From an uncultured Myxococcales bacterium (GTDB lineage Bacteria > Myxococcota_A > Bradymonadia > UBA7976 > UBA1532), in the NCBI GenBank assembly GCA_903847385.1, contig CAINDO010000486.1, positions 1 to 33,525 of the forward strand: a stretch of DNA of 33,525 nt. Direction: 5' to 3'. The translations under genes and the position numbers were made by a program. Under the pieces are notes generated by a model, which searched no databases, was not told where the DNA came from, and saw only the letters and a program-made list of their open reading frames with translations. Shown here piece after piece: positions 14,782 to 22,107 of the stretch (positions within the stretch are counted from its first letter, which is position 1; each line of letters begins with the position of its first letter).

Positions 14782-15791
14782 CAGTGAATGGCCTGATACG
14801 GTGGTTCGTCTGGCTGGCCGCTTTCTCGATGACGGTGGCTTGTGGGGGCGTGTCGCGCAGCCCCGACGCGGGACACATCGACTGGAGGCGGGCCGATGGA
14901 CCGGGCGTCGTGGACAAGGCATGGGACGCGTGGGCGCGTGGCCTGAGCGGCGCGCTCTTACGTGATATGTATCGCTGTGTATTCATCTCGGGGCTCGTCC
15001 CGCCTCTCGAGTTCATGGACTCCAGTCGCTACCCCTGGAGTTGTCGGTTTGGGGGCGACTTCGGTTCTCCGGGCTCGAGTCTCCTCGCCGCTCGGCTCGG
15101 ATACGAGGTGTTCGACGAAGCCATGGTTTTCGAGGGCGCGCTCGGCGCCGCCCAATCGCGACTCAACGGACACGCGCCGGCAAGGCGACTCGGCCTGCGC
15201 TGGGCCGAGCGCGCGGCACCCTCCGTCACGAACGGCGAGGCCCATCTGACCCGGTTGAGGAAGTCGAGCCGAAGCCAAACGCTCGCCGACGAGCCGACCC
15301 TCTGGCCAGCCGGAGCGGTCGGGCCCGCCGAGGGCCTCGTGGTCGTCCTGCTCCTGCTCGAACTCGGCGAGGGCAGGCAAGCCGGGCGCTGGCTCGAAGG
15401 TGCCCCGAACACACCGGTGATCGAACTGCTCCGGGCGCAGGCGGCGGCCCTGGACTCGGCGCAACCGCCCGCCGACCGCCGCAAGCGCCTCGTGCGAGCG
15501 TGGCACGGCGTGCGGATGCTCATGCCCGCGCGCGCGCACTCCGAGTTGGCCCACCTGGCCCTCGAGGCGGGGGCGCTCGCAGAAGCGGAGGCCCACTTCG
15601 CGGTCCTCACCGCGGAGACCCAGCCGGCGCCCCCCTTCGCTCTGCCTTCGATCACGCTGTCGTTTCCAGGGCACCGGAGCCAGCGCCTCCCGTTGGACAC
15701 GCCCGCCCTGAAGGACCTGGCGGCCCGGATCGAGACGGCGCGGCGGGGTGTCCCCCCGGCCTCGGGCCCGCCCGTCATGGGCGATCGGTGA
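14778..15791 (+). CDS. Predicted lipoprotein, helical, unknown function
   Basis: 337 residues from GTG 14778, which overlaps the ATPase stop (GTGA). Other starts are ATG 14733, ATG 14757 and GTG 14784; the two GTGs put the signal TVNGLIRWFVWLAAFSMTVAC closest to the N-terminus. The lipobox is SMTVAC with Cys followed by Gly-Gly. The mature part has no motif I recognise. The region around residues 180-290 is Leu/Ala-rich (LVVVLLLLELGEGRQAGRWLEGAPN, SELAHLALEAGALAEAEAHF) and looks like degenerate TPR-type helical pairs. The 5' half is visibly less GC-biased than neighbouring genes, like the ATPase. Coupling to a cytoplasmic ATPase is unusual for an exported protein. An intrinsic terminator follows. 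Confidence 0.7.
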   Translation: MTVNGLIRWFVWLAAFSMTVACGGVSRSPDAGHIDWRRADGPGVVDKAWDAWARGLSGALLRDMYRCVFISGLVPPLEFMDSSRYPWSCRFGGDFGSPGSSLLAARLGYEVFDEAMVFEGALGAAQSRLNGHAPARRLGLRWAERAAPSVTNGEAHLTRLRKSSRSQTLADEPTLWPAGAVGPAEGLVVVLLLLELGEGRQAGRWLEGAPNTPVIELLRAQAAALDSAQPPADRRKRLVRAWHGVRMLMPARAHSELAHLALEAGALAEAEAHFAVLTAETQPAPPFALPSITLSFPGHRSQRLPLDTPALKDLAARIETARRGVPPASGPPVMGDR

Positions 15792-15796
15792 CCCGT

Positions 15797-15814
15797 CGGG
15801 CACGCGCCCGTTTT
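15797..15814 (+). terminator. Intrinsic terminator after the lipoprotein gene
   Basis: CGGGC at 15797-15801 pairs with GCCCG at 15806-15810 around ACGC, followed at once by TTTT at 15811-15814. It is five bases past the TGA at 15789-15791 and ends the rightward ATPase-lipoprotein transcript before the opposing LRR gene. Confidence 0.6.
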
Positions 15815-15833
15815 CAACCGGCCGCCGCGGCGC

Positions 15834-16676
15834 TCACCCCGCCGGCCTCGCGCCCTCCAGCTTGCGGCGCAGCATCGCCCGGTCCCAGGGCCGCAGCGCG
15901 ATGGGGGGCCCCTGGCAAATGAACGTCTCCACGTCCACGGGCCCGTGCACCTCTTCCTGGTAGTCCGGCGCGTCGGCGGGGGTCTCGCGCCAGCGCACGG
16001 TCACCGTGACCTGGCGCGCCCGCACGGACATCTCGAACCCCGTCTCCCATCGCTCCGTGGGCGGGAGGTCCGGCACGTCGAGGGGCGCGTCCGCGGCGCG
16101 CAGCACGCCCGCGACCCCCGGCCGCCAGCCCAGGTTCACGCGGCTCGTGCGCACTTCGAGCGCCGGCCGGGCCCGCCTCAGGTCAACGAGGGCGGCGTCC
16201 GGGATCGGCACGCCGGTGAGGTCCAGCACGCGCAGGCCCGCCAGCCGCGGGACGACCTCCGGCACGCTCTGCGCCTCGGCGTCCGGCAGATGCAGCGCGC
16301 GCAGCGCCGGCAGCGACTCGAAGAGCCGCGCGAACCGCTCCAGGCCCCCGTCGACGCCGGGCAGGCTCAGGGACGCGAGACACGGAAACCCCGCCGGTGC
16401 CTCCGCGAAGGCCCGCTGACTGCTGCGGATCTCCAGCGCCCGCAGCCGCGGCAGGCCGGCCAGCGCCGCCAGCACCGGGGGCGCGAGAACGATCACGTCC
16501 AGGACCAGGGCCTCGAGGTGCGTGAAACGCGAGAGCGCCCGCGCGTCGATGTCTCGAACCCCGACCACGCGCAGCACGCGGTCTCCGCTCTGCCAGGGCC
16601 AGCGCGGTACGTCGAGCGTCACACCGCGCAGCGCGCGGGCTTCGGTCAGGAGGTCGTCGGCGTCCGGGGTCTGCAC
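15834..16676 (-). CDS. Leucine-rich-repeat protein
   Basis: 280 residues if GTG 16676 is the start (VQTPDADDLLTEARALRGV). The frame stays open to an ATG at 16763, but that would overlap the AraC start and add an Arg-rich, unlikely leader. Residues about 45-185 hold at least five degenerate leucine-rich repeats: FTHLEALVLD, LPRLRALEIRSS, FPCLASLSLPG, LPALRALHLPD and LAGLRVLDLTGVPIPDAAL. The last 100 residues form another domain (EMSVRARQVTVTVRWRETPADAPDYQEEVHGPVDVETFICQGPPIALRPWDRAMLRRKLEG) that I do not recognise. No signal peptide is seen, so it is probably cytoplasmic and acts by protein contact. It is divergent from the AraC regulator, which may control it. Confidence 0.75.
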   Translation of the reverse strand: MQTPDADDLLTEARALRGVTLDVPRWPWQSGDRVLRVVGVRDIDARALSRFTHLEALVLDVIVLAPPVLAALAGLPRLRALEIRSSQRAFAEAPAGFPCLASLSLPGVDGGLERFARLFESLPALRALHLPDAEAQSVPEVVPRLAGLRVLDLTGVPIPDAALVDLRRARPALEVRTSRVNLGWRPGVAGVLRAADAPLDVPDLPPTERWETGFEMSVRARQVTVTVRWRETPADAPDYQEEVHGPVDVETFICQGPPIALRPWDRAMLRRKLEGARPAG

Positions 16677-16755
16677 GCGTCGGACGATACACCGCCCGCC
16701 CCGCCGCCACCGCGGCCTTCGTCGAAACCCGCGCCGACCGTGATACAGGGGGGGA

Positions 16756-18069
16756 ATGTACACGCTCCGCGAGCCCGCCCCCGCCCTGCGCCCCTACATC
16801 GAACACTACTGGTTCGTCGCCACCACGGCCGCGGCGCCGCTCGATCTCAGCGTCGATGTTTACGTGGACGCCCGGGCCGATCTCATCCTGAACTTCGGCG
16901 CGCCTTACACCCGCACGGTGGCGGGCGAGGGCCCCGTGGTGATCGCGCGCTCCAACCTGGACGCCCAGCGCCGGCGTCCCATCCGCGTCGAGCAGCGCGG
17001 GGCGATCGTCGTCTCGGGCGCGCGATTTCACACCGGCGGCCTCGCGCCGTTCGTGCGAACCCCGCTCTCGCAGTTCACGGACCGCACGGTAGCGCTGGAC
17101 GAGGCCTTCGGGCCGGAGGCCGTCGTACTCGAGGCGGCACTGCGGGCGGCGGACGCAGACCTGACGCTGCAGACGCGCCTGCTCGACGACTTCTTTCTCG
17201 GTCGCTTCGAGCTCGGGGCCGGCGCGCGGACGCTGCTCGTGCTGAAGGCCCGCATCGAGGCCGAGGGGGGCCTCGACCGCATGGACGCCCTCTGCGCGGA
17301 CGCGGGTGTCTCGGCGCGGCACCTGACGCGGCTCTTTCAGACCCACCTCGGCGTCGGGCCCAAGACCTTCGCGCGGATCGTGCGTTTCCAGCGGGCGCTG
17401 TCGATGTTGCGGGCCGATCCCGGCTGCACCCTCGCCGCCGTGGCCGCCACGTGCGGCTACTACGACCAGCCCCACTTCGTCCGCGAGTTCAGGGCCTGCG
17501 CCGGCGTCGCGCCCAAGGAGCGGGTCGGCTACTTCCCGACCGAGGGGCCCGCGGACTTCAGCCCCAACGTTGTCCGATTCGTACAAGATCCCCGACCGGC
17601 GCGCGGCGAAGCTGCGGCCTCCACCCCCACGCCCAGACCCACGCCGGAGAACCCGATGGACATCCCCTCGAAGGACGCCCCGCTGACGCTGCAGACCCCG
17701 CCGCAGACGTCCGAATACACCATGCACCGCGACACCGCCGGCGGCCGGGAGGTCCTGGTCTGCACCGTCGGCAAGACCGTGCTGCACTACGACCTGCGCT
17801 GTGTCGCCGACCTGCACGCCATGCTGCTCGCCCACGGCGACTGGATGGAGCTCGGCAGCGCCGACGAGCAGAAGCCCGCCAAGGACGGCACCGTCGAGGC
17901 CTGGGGCCGCGCGGCCGACAACCCCGTCGGTGGCTGGTACGGCCTCAAGAAGGGCCTGCGCGGCCGGTTCGGCATGTATCTCCCGCCCCTGCTCGAGGCC
18001 CTCGGGCTCGCCGAGGTCACCCACGAGGCGCGCGGCAACCGCATGCGCGCCATCGCTCAGGGCGGCTGA
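16756..18069 (+). CDS. AraC-family regulator fused to a C-terminal conserved domain (DUF6855-like)
   Basis: 437 residues; ATG 16756 follows GGGGGGA closely. Residues 1-150 resemble the sensor domain of small AraC regulators (LREPAPALRPYIEHYWFV...VYVDARADLILNFG). Residues 157-258 are the double helix-turn-helix: MDALCADAGVSARHLTRLFQTHLGVGPKTFARIVRFQRAL, then LAAVAATCGYYDQPHFVREFRACAGVAPKERV. A Pro/Ala linker (residues 270-300) leads to a roughly 137-residue domain rich in conserved-looking motifs (HYDLRCVADLHAMLLAHGDWMELGSADEQKP, NPVGGWYGLKKGLRGRFGMYLPP), which I believe is normally a stand-alone protein. The Met at residue 301 (ATG 17656) has GGAGA just upstream, so this domain may also be made separately. 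The regulator likely acts on the divergent LRR gene or on itself. Confidence 0.85.
   Translation: MYTLREPAPALRPYIEHYWFVATTAAAPLDLSVDVYVDARADLILNFGAPYTRTVAGEGPVVIARSNLDAQRRRPIRVEQRGAIVVSGARFHTGGLAPFVRTPLSQFTDRTVALDEAFGPEAVVLEAALRAADADLTLQTRLLDDFFLGRFELGAGARTLLVLKARIEAEGGLDRMDALCADAGVSARHLTRLFQTHLGVGPKTFARIVRFQRALSMLRADPGCTLAAVAATCGYYDQPHFVREFRACAGVAPKERVGYFPTEGPADFSPNVVRFVQDPRPARGEAAASTPTPRPTPENPMDIPSKDAPLTLQTPPQTSEYTMHRDTAGGREVLVCTVGKTVLHYDLRCVADLHAMLLAHGDWMELGSADEQKPAKDGTVEAWGRAADNPVGGWYGLKKGLRGRFGMYLPPLLEALGLAEVTHEARGNRMRAIAQGG
17646..17658 (+). promoter_or_regulatory. Internal ribosome binding site and start within the AraC fusion gene
   Basis: GGAGA at 17646-17650 is five bases before an in-frame ATG at 17656, exactly where the Pro-rich linker ends and the C-terminal domain starts. 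Translation from here would give a 137-residue free domain in addition to the fusion. Spacing and position are seen; use is inferred. Confidence 0.45.
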
Positions 18070-18079
18070 ACGCCCGCTC

Positions 18080-20173
18080 TCAGGGCAACGGCGGGAACAG
18101 CGGCGCCGTCACACAGACGGCGTCCCCGGGGGGCACCCCGAACACACCGTCGGCGCACACGCGAAAGTGAACGCTCAGCGGGAGACCCGGATTCCGCGCC
18201 CCCTGTCCGAAGACCAGCGTGTCGGTCTCACCGGCGCCGAGACGCAAGAGCCCCTGCCGGAGCAGCGCCCCGGTACAGGGGGCCTCCGGACTCGCGACGC
18301 GGACCTCGAAGCGCTGCTGCCCGCTGGGGAGTTCCGCGTACGGCGACGTCTCCCCGGCGCCGAGGTGGGCCGCCAGGGGCCATGCCCCCACACAGAAGTC
18401 GAGCGCCGGCGCCAGCTCGTCGGCCGCGTCGTCCGCGGCGTGGTGGACCCGCACGCGGGCGTCCGAGGGCTCCGCCGCCGGCGTCGGGTCGTCCGTCAAC
18501 ACATGGAACGGGGTCGCCAGGCTGCCCGTCTCCACCAGCGTGTGCGCTTCTCCGGGGCCGAGCGCGACCCGCTCGATCTGTCCCTGGCCCACGCCGAGAC
18601 ACCCCTGGAAACCGAAGGGATAGACCCAATACTCGTAGTCCCCCGGCGCCAGGGTCTCGTACCCGTGGCCGATCTCGCCGCCCTCGCGCCCGACGCCGTC
18701 GAGCGGCGGCCCGACCTGCGTGTTTCCGGTGGTGCAGGTGAGCTGCACGGCGCCGTCGTTGGCGAGCACGAACCGCACGAAGGACGGGCCGACGCCCGCC
18801 GGGGCGGGCTGGATGTCGGTCACGGGCAGCGGCCGGTCGGGCTCGGCGAACCGCAACACCGTGCCCGCATCTCCGACGGCCCAGACCACCCCGCCGGCGC
18901 CCCAGACGCCCCGCAGCGTCTCCGCGACCCCCGTCGGCACGGGCGTCCAGGTCCGGCCGTCGAAGTGCCACGCCGCGCCGGCCGCGCCCACGGCCCAGAT
19001 GTCGTTCGCCGCGCCCATCCACACGTCGCGCAGCTCCGGGCCGCCGGGGAGCTGTTCATCGACCCAGCCCGCCCGCGTCCGCCGATGGGTCATGCCGTCG
19101 GGGCCGACCGCCGTGAGCGTCTCGACATCCAGGCCGTGAACCGCCGTGGCCACGCCCGGGTGGGACTCCATGGGCGGCGAGTGGAGGTTCGTCTGGACAT
19201 CCAGGATCGTGTGCTGGATGGCCGTCTCACCCAGGAGCCAGATCTCGTCCGGCGCCGCGGCGCCCGGGCTGTAGGCGGCCGCGAAGGTGCAATGGGGCGT
19301 GTACCACTCGTAGAAGTCGCAGCTCAGGCTGAAGTACAGGGACGTCACACCGTCGAATCCCTGGGTCGCTGCGATGCCCACCGCGCCGACGGAGACCGTC
19401 CGGTCGACCTCGTTCGGGTGCGAGACCAATCGAACGGAATCGAACACATTGCCCCGGAGGAGCTGCGGCCGCCGGGTCCACGCGCCGCCGTGAAACCGTG
19501 CGATGCCCGAAGCCCCTTCGAGGACCACCAGGGTGTCGTCGTCGCCATCGACCGCGCGGAGCTGCGCCCACGGCAGGGTCGTGGCCCAGGTCTGCAGCGT
19601 GCCGTCCGCGACGCGCAGGCTTCGCGTGCCGGCGATGTAGACCTCGTCCGGGCTCCGCGCGAACACCCCGTACAGGGGGCCGGCGAGGCCCGTGGGGACG
19701 ACCTGCCACGCACCGGTCAAGGGCTCGGGCAAGGAGGCGGCGTCCGGCGCCGGGGGCACGATCGCCGCGTCGGACAGGGGCGGCGGCACCGCCGCGTCCG
19801 GCAAGGGTCCGGCGGCGTCCCCCGGGGGGGCGACCGCGTCGCCCACGATGCCGCCGGCGTCGGGCGACCGGGCGGCGTCGACCGCGGGGCTGGCGGCGTC
19901 CTCGCGAGGCACCGCCGCGTCCGCCGCGGGGCTCGCCGCATCGGTGGGGACGGTGGTCGCGTCGGCCGCCGGGGTGCTCGCGTCGCCCGCGGCGGTCGTC
20001 GAGTCGCTCACGCGGGTCGTCGCATCGGCGGGGCCCGTCGCCGCGTCGCTGCGCGGCCCCTGGGCGTCGCGCCGGGGCACCCCGGAATCGAGCGGCGCCT
20101 CCGAGGTCGTCTCACCGCAGCCGACCAGCGCAGCGAGCGCTCCCCATCGAATCAGAGCCGCTTTGGCGTGCAT
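18080..20173 (-). CDS. Beta-propeller lipoprotein with Asp-Ala linker and DUF4397-like tail
   Basis: 697 residues from ATG 20173. Signal MHAKAALIRWGALAALVGC places the lipid Cys at residue 19. Residues 25-150 are a low-complexity linker of DAA-x-P-x-ADA units, probably a flexible surface stalk. About residues 155-450 look like a beta-propeller: LYGVFARSPDEVYIAGTRSLR, LRDVWMGAANDIWAVGAAGAAWHFDGRTWTPV and LRGVWGAGGVVWAVGDAGTVLRF, a blade pattern abundant in myxobacteria. Near the C-terminus VRVHHAADDAADELAPALDFCVG...YAELPSGQQRFEVRV matches the DUF4397 layout, and another beta domain precedes it. The cysteines suggest disulfides. It is presumably exposed on the outer membrane for binding; no enzyme motif is seen. 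It is 10 bases from the opposing AraC-fusion stop. Confidence 0.8.
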   Translation of the reverse strand: MHAKAALIRWGALAALVGCGETTSEAPLDSGVPRRDAQGPRSDAATGPADATTRVSDSTTAAGDASTPAADATTVPTDAASPAADAAVPREDAASPAVDAARSPDAGGIVGDAVAPPGDAAGPLPDAAVPPPLSDAAIVPPAPDAASLPEPLTGAWQVVPTGLAGPLYGVFARSPDEVYIAGTRSLRVADGTLQTWATTLPWAQLRAVDGDDDTLVVLEGASGIARFHGGAWTRRPQLLRGNVFDSVRLVSHPNEVDRTVSVGAVGIAATQGFDGVTSLYFSLSCDFYEWYTPHCTFAAAYSPGAAAPDEIWLLGETAIQHTILDVQTNLHSPPMESHPGVATAVHGLDVETLTAVGPDGMTHRRTRAGWVDEQLPGGPELRDVWMGAANDIWAVGAAGAAWHFDGRTWTPVPTGVAETLRGVWGAGGVVWAVGDAGTVLRFAEPDRPLPVTDIQPAPAGVGPSFVRFVLANDGAVQLTCTTGNTQVGPPLDGVGREGGEIGHGYETLAPGDYEYWVYPFGFQGCLGVGQGQIERVALGPGEAHTLVETGSLATPFHVLTDDPTPAAEPSDARVRVHHAADDAADELAPALDFCVGAWPLAAHLGAGETSPYAELPSGQQRFEVRVASPEAPCTGALLRQGLLRLGAGETDTLVFGQGARNPGLPLSVHFRVCADGVFGVPPGDAVCVTAPLFPPLP

Positions 20174-20283
20174 CCCGGTCCGTACTCCCCGCGTGCAGAG
20201 GTTCCGGTCCGATCTGTAGGCCAGATTGAGCAGCCACGCCAAGGGACTCGAGCCCAGCGGCTCGTCGGTGCGCCCCGGCCCGG

Positions 20284-21492
20284 TCAGATGTCCCAGTAAC
20301 ACACGCCCCAATCGCAGTACCCGCCGTCGCCACAGTCGGCGTCCGCGGAACACTCGGCCTCGCCGCCGCCCTGATCGGCCCCCGCCTGCGGATCGTCGCA
20401 GTACCCGTCCCAGTCCTCGTCCACGCAGCCGCCGGCGTCCTGGCCGCCGGCCCCGGCCTGCTCGTCGTCGCAGTACCCGTCCCAGTCGGCGTCCACGCAG
20501 CCGCCGGCGTCCTGGCCGCCGGCCCCGGCCTGCTCGTCGTCGCAGTACCCGTCCCAGTCGGCGTCCACGCAGCCGCCGGCGTCCTGGCCGCCGGCCCCGG
20601 CCTGCTCGTCGTCGCCGGCCCCGGCCTGGGGGTCGTCGCAGTACCCGTCCCAGTCCTCGTCCGGGCAGTCCGCGCCCTGGTCCGGCGCGCCCTGGTCCGG
20701 CGCGCTCTGGTCCGGCGCGCTCTGGTCCGGCGCGCTCTGGTCCGGCCAGCTCTGGTCCGGCGCGCTCTGGTCGGGGCTCTGCTGGGGCGCCTCGCCGCCG
20801 TTCGGGGGCGACACATTCCCGCCGCCGAAGAACGGCGTGGCCTTCTCGCCGGCCTCGATGGTCAACTCCACGTGCACGTGGTCGTTGTGCGGGTGCTCGC
20901 CGCCGTAACACCGGGCGCGGGGGTCGTGGTTGGGGTTCCAGATGGTCCGGTCCCAGATGATCAACTGCACGCCGATGGACTGCGCGTTCTCGATGAGCCA
21001 GTTGGCGATGGCGTCGCCCTTGGTGTTGTCCGCCGCGCCGCCCTGGGTGGGGATCATCACGTCCAGCGCGCGGCCGGTGCCGTGCACGGACAGGCCCGAG
21101 CCGCCCACGATGTTGCGGCAGGCGTACGTCCCGATCTCGCCGGTCGTCTGTCCGCCGAAGTTCTGCAGGATGTAGGCCTTGAGCGCCTCGGCGCCCGAGG
21201 TGGGGCCGCCGGAGCAGGCGTTGCCGGCGCCGTCGTAGGACAGGTTCACGGCGCTGCCGGCGGCGTCGGCCGAGGCCGAGAGCTCGTACCGGCCACCGCA
21301 GGCGGCCTTGTCCGTGAACCCCTCGATGTCGATGCCGTCGTCGTCGGGCTCCATGTGGGGCTCGGCCGTGCCCGAGAGGCCGCCGTTGTCGGGCGCCTGC
21401 GCCTGTGGCTGCGGCCCGGGGTAGTCGGCGCAGCCTTCCAGCGCGCCGAACGCGAGCGTGAGGGAGAGCAGGGCGCGAGCGGTTCGATTCAT
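20284..21492 (-). CDS. Lipoprotein with M15-like peptidase domain and Asp-rich tandem repeats
   Basis: 402 residues from ATG 21492, preceded by GGAGGA. Lipobox LEGC, Cys21. Residues about 95-212 resemble D-Ala-D-Ala carboxypeptidase/M15 folds of the ARB_07466 type: SVHGTGRALD (H137, D144) and HPHNDHVHVE (D204, H205, H207) supply the zinc ligands, and ANWLIENAQSIGVQLIIW lies between. The likely substrate is peptidoglycan. Residues 239-273 are seven or so copies of a five-residue APDQS unit. Residues 279-367 hold four DWDGYCDD segments joined by a 24-residue unit, which resemble thrombospondin type 3 calcium-binding repeats. A last Cys-rich knot (CSADADCGDGGYCDWGVC) ends the protein. The acidic tail probably binds calcium on the cell surface. 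Confidence 0.82.
   Translation of the reverse strand: MNRTARALLSLTLAFGALEGCADYPGPQPQAQAPDNGGLSGTAEPHMEPDDDGIDIEGFTDKAACGGRYELSASADAAGSAVNLSYDGAGNACSGGPTSGAEALKAYILQNFGGQTTGEIGTYACRNIVGGSGLSVHGTGRALDVMIPTQGGAADNTKGDAIANWLIENAQSIGVQLIIWDRTIWNPNHDPRARCYGGEHPHNDHVHVELTIEAGEKATPFFGGGNVSPPNGGEAPQQSPDQSAPDQSWPDQSAPDQSAPDQSAPDQGAPDQGADCPDEDWDGYCDDPQAGAGDDEQAGAGGQDAGGCVDADWDGYCDDEQAGAGGQDAGGCVDADWDGYCDDEQAGAGGQDAGGCVDEDWDGYCDDPQAGADQGGGEAECSADADCGDGGYCDWGVCYWDI
20401..20658. repeat. 72-bp tandem coding repeats (24 residues each)
   Basis: The marker GTACCCGTCCCAGTC begins at 20401, 20473, 20545 and 20641: periods of 72, 72 and 96 bases. The second and third units are identical over at least 68 bases; the first differs from the second at two adjacent bases after the marker. 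The 96-base spacing is 72 plus a partial duplication of 24 bases. They encode the DWDGYCDD-type units of the M15-like lipoprotein and look recently expanded. Confidence 0.85.
20679..20780. repeat. 15-bp tandem coding repeats encoding APDQS
   Basis: CTGGTCCGGCGCGCT units recur every 15 bases about seven times within the M15-like lipoprotein gene, with single-base variants (Gly for Ser in two copies, Trp for Ala in one). They encode an Asp-Gln-Pro-rich spacer between the enzyme domain and the Asp-rich calcium-binding-like tail. Confidence 0.8.
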
Positions 21493-21514
21493 CGGTCCTC
21501 CGGCGCAGGCTCTC

Positions 21515-21530
21515 TGCAAACCCCTTGCCA
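21515..21530 (-). promoter_or_regulatory. Candidate sigma-54 (-24/-12) promoter of the M15-like lipoprotein gene
   Basis: On the minus strand TGGCAAG (21530-21524), four bases, TTGCA (21519-21515). One base differs from the consensus TGGCACG-N4-TTGCW and the GG and GC are 10 bases apart. The predicted start near 21504 leaves a 12-base leader that still contains the GGAGGA ribosome site at 21501-21496, so promoter, ribosome site and ATG 21492 fit together. Confidence 0.45.
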
Positions 21531-21640
21531 TCACGGCGGCAGGCCGACGCCCGGCTGCGCGCCCAGCCCGACTGAGACCGGCGCGTCACACTTTGCACCG
21601 GTGGCCGCGACCTCGGGAGCCCAACGCGCATCCCTTCGCC

Positions 21641-22018
21641 ATGCAAGACCAGCCCTCGAAGGCCCGGAAGATCGCCGGCATCGTCCTGACCGTCCTGCCC
21701 GGCCTCATGCTCCTGATGGGCGCCGGCGCCAAACTCTCCGGCAGCCCCGAGGTCGTCGAGGGGTTCGGCAAGTTCGGCTTCGACGCCGCCACCATCCGCC
21801 CCATTGGAATCACCGAGGCCATCGTGGCGCTGCTCTACCTCGTCCCCAAGACGAGCTTCCTGGGCGCCATCCTGGCCACGGGTTACCTGGGCGGCGCGGT
21901 CTGTACACACGTCCGCATCGGCGAGCCCTGGTTCGCGCCGTTCCTGATCGGCGTGTTGCTGTGGGTGGGCTTCGGCCTGCGCCGCCCCGCCGTGATCAAG
22001 GGCGCCTTCGGTCTCTGA
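21641..22018 (+). CDS. DoxX-like small membrane protein
   Basis: 125 residues from ATG 21641. Four hydrophobic segments are visible: IAGIVLTVLPGLMLLMGAGAKL, IGITEAIVALLYLVP, FLGAILATGYLGGAVCTHV and FAPFLIGVLLWVGFGLR. The order, the short loops and the motifs GAGAKLSGSPEVVEGFGKFGF and TGYLGGAVCTHVRIGEPWF are those of the DoxX-like (DoxX_2) family. Family members are inner-membrane proteins linked to redox or respiratory processes, but most, like this one, have no known activity. It is divergent from the M15-like lipoprotein, with 148 bases between them, and 89 bases separate it from the next lipoprotein gene, so it may be a single-gene unit. Confidence 0.85.
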   Translation: MQDQPSKARKIAGIVLTVLPGLMLLMGAGAKLSGSPEVVEGFGKFGFDAATIRPIGITEAIVALLYLVPKTSFLGAILATGYLGGAVCTHVRIGEPWFAPFLIGVLLWVGFGLRRPAVIKGAFGL

Positions 22019-22077
22019 CGCTCGCCGAAGGAGACGCCACGCGCCCCCTGGCAGGCATCGACCGCTCCGTGTTAGCC

Positions 22078-22093
22078 GTGTCGGACACGACAC
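22078..22093. promoter_or_regulatory. Inverted repeat before the TTG-start lipoprotein
   Basis: GTGTCG at 22078-22083 and CGACAC at 22088-22093 around GACA form a perfect six-pair palindrome just before the GGAG ribosome site of the gene starting at 22108. It could be an operator or an mRNA hairpin limiting ribosome access. Confidence 0.35.
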
Positions 22094-22107
22094 ACGGAGA
22101 AGCCCCT

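Noticed and set aside
18060..18075. Terminator between the AraC fusion and the propeller lipoprotein
   Set aside because: GGGCG/CGCCC gives only five pairs and no T run, with the stop codon in the loop; not distinguishable from chance in GC-rich sequence.
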